From positions 1-5,801 of the forward strand of contig DJEP01000009.1 in the NCBI GenBank assembly GCA_002431915.1: 5,801 bases of DNA, written 5' to 3'. The position numbers and the translations under genes were made by a program. Each line of letters opens with the position of its first letter. The first letter of the stretch is position 1. Origin of the DNA: Lachnospiraceae bacterium UBA5895. Lineage in GTDB: Bacteria > Bacillota > Clostridia > Lachnospirales > Lachnospiraceae. The notes below the pieces were generated by a model that had not been told where the DNA came from, made no database searches, and saw only the letters and a program-made list of their open reading frames with translations. Of the stretch, positions 5,791-5,801 are shown piece by piece.

Positions 5791-5801
5791 ATATGAGCAT
5801 A

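Overview
This window is an ordinary chromosomal core region from a Gram-positive, low- to mid-GC anaerobe. It most likely comes from a clostridial gut commensal of the Lachnospiraceae type. The reasons are the recA-recX-rny gene order, Firmicutes-type LexA boxes, strong AAGGAGG-like ribosome binding sites, a membrane-anchored RNase Y, and general protein resemblance. The family call is an inference from memory; no search was run.

Layout, all on the + strand. Bases 1-90 hold no assignable gene. Bases 91-144 are the recA control region: a good sigma-A promoter with two LexA (SOS) boxes, one between -35 and -10 and one just after the expected transcription start. recA (166-1194) is followed after 4 bases by recX (1199-1828), so a DNA-damage recombinase and its modulator share one SOS-controlled transcript. 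A 31-base perfect palindrome lies near the start of recX. An intergenic stretch (1829-2041) carries a likely promoter and a strong ribosome binding site for rny (2042-3613), the endoribonuclease that initiates mRNA decay. rny ends at a textbook intrinsic terminator (3653-3687). A separate unit then begins with its own promoter: a fold-type I PLP aminotransferase of the aspartate aminotransferase 1c type (3843-5129), followed after 41 bases by a Nudix hydrolase of the ADP-ribose pyrophosphatase family (5171-5713). The window ends in an intricate nested palindrome (about 5722-5790) that resembles a repetitive extragenic element and has no long U-tract.

All five genes look intact and full length. 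I found no mobile element, CRISPR array, tRNA or rRNA, and no convincing new multi-gene system. The points most worth a second look are the palindrome inside recX, the nested palindrome after the Nudix gene, the double LexA box arrangement, the short hairpin that could occlude the rny ribosome binding site, and the loss of the ADP-ribose-diagnostic proline in the Nudix protein.
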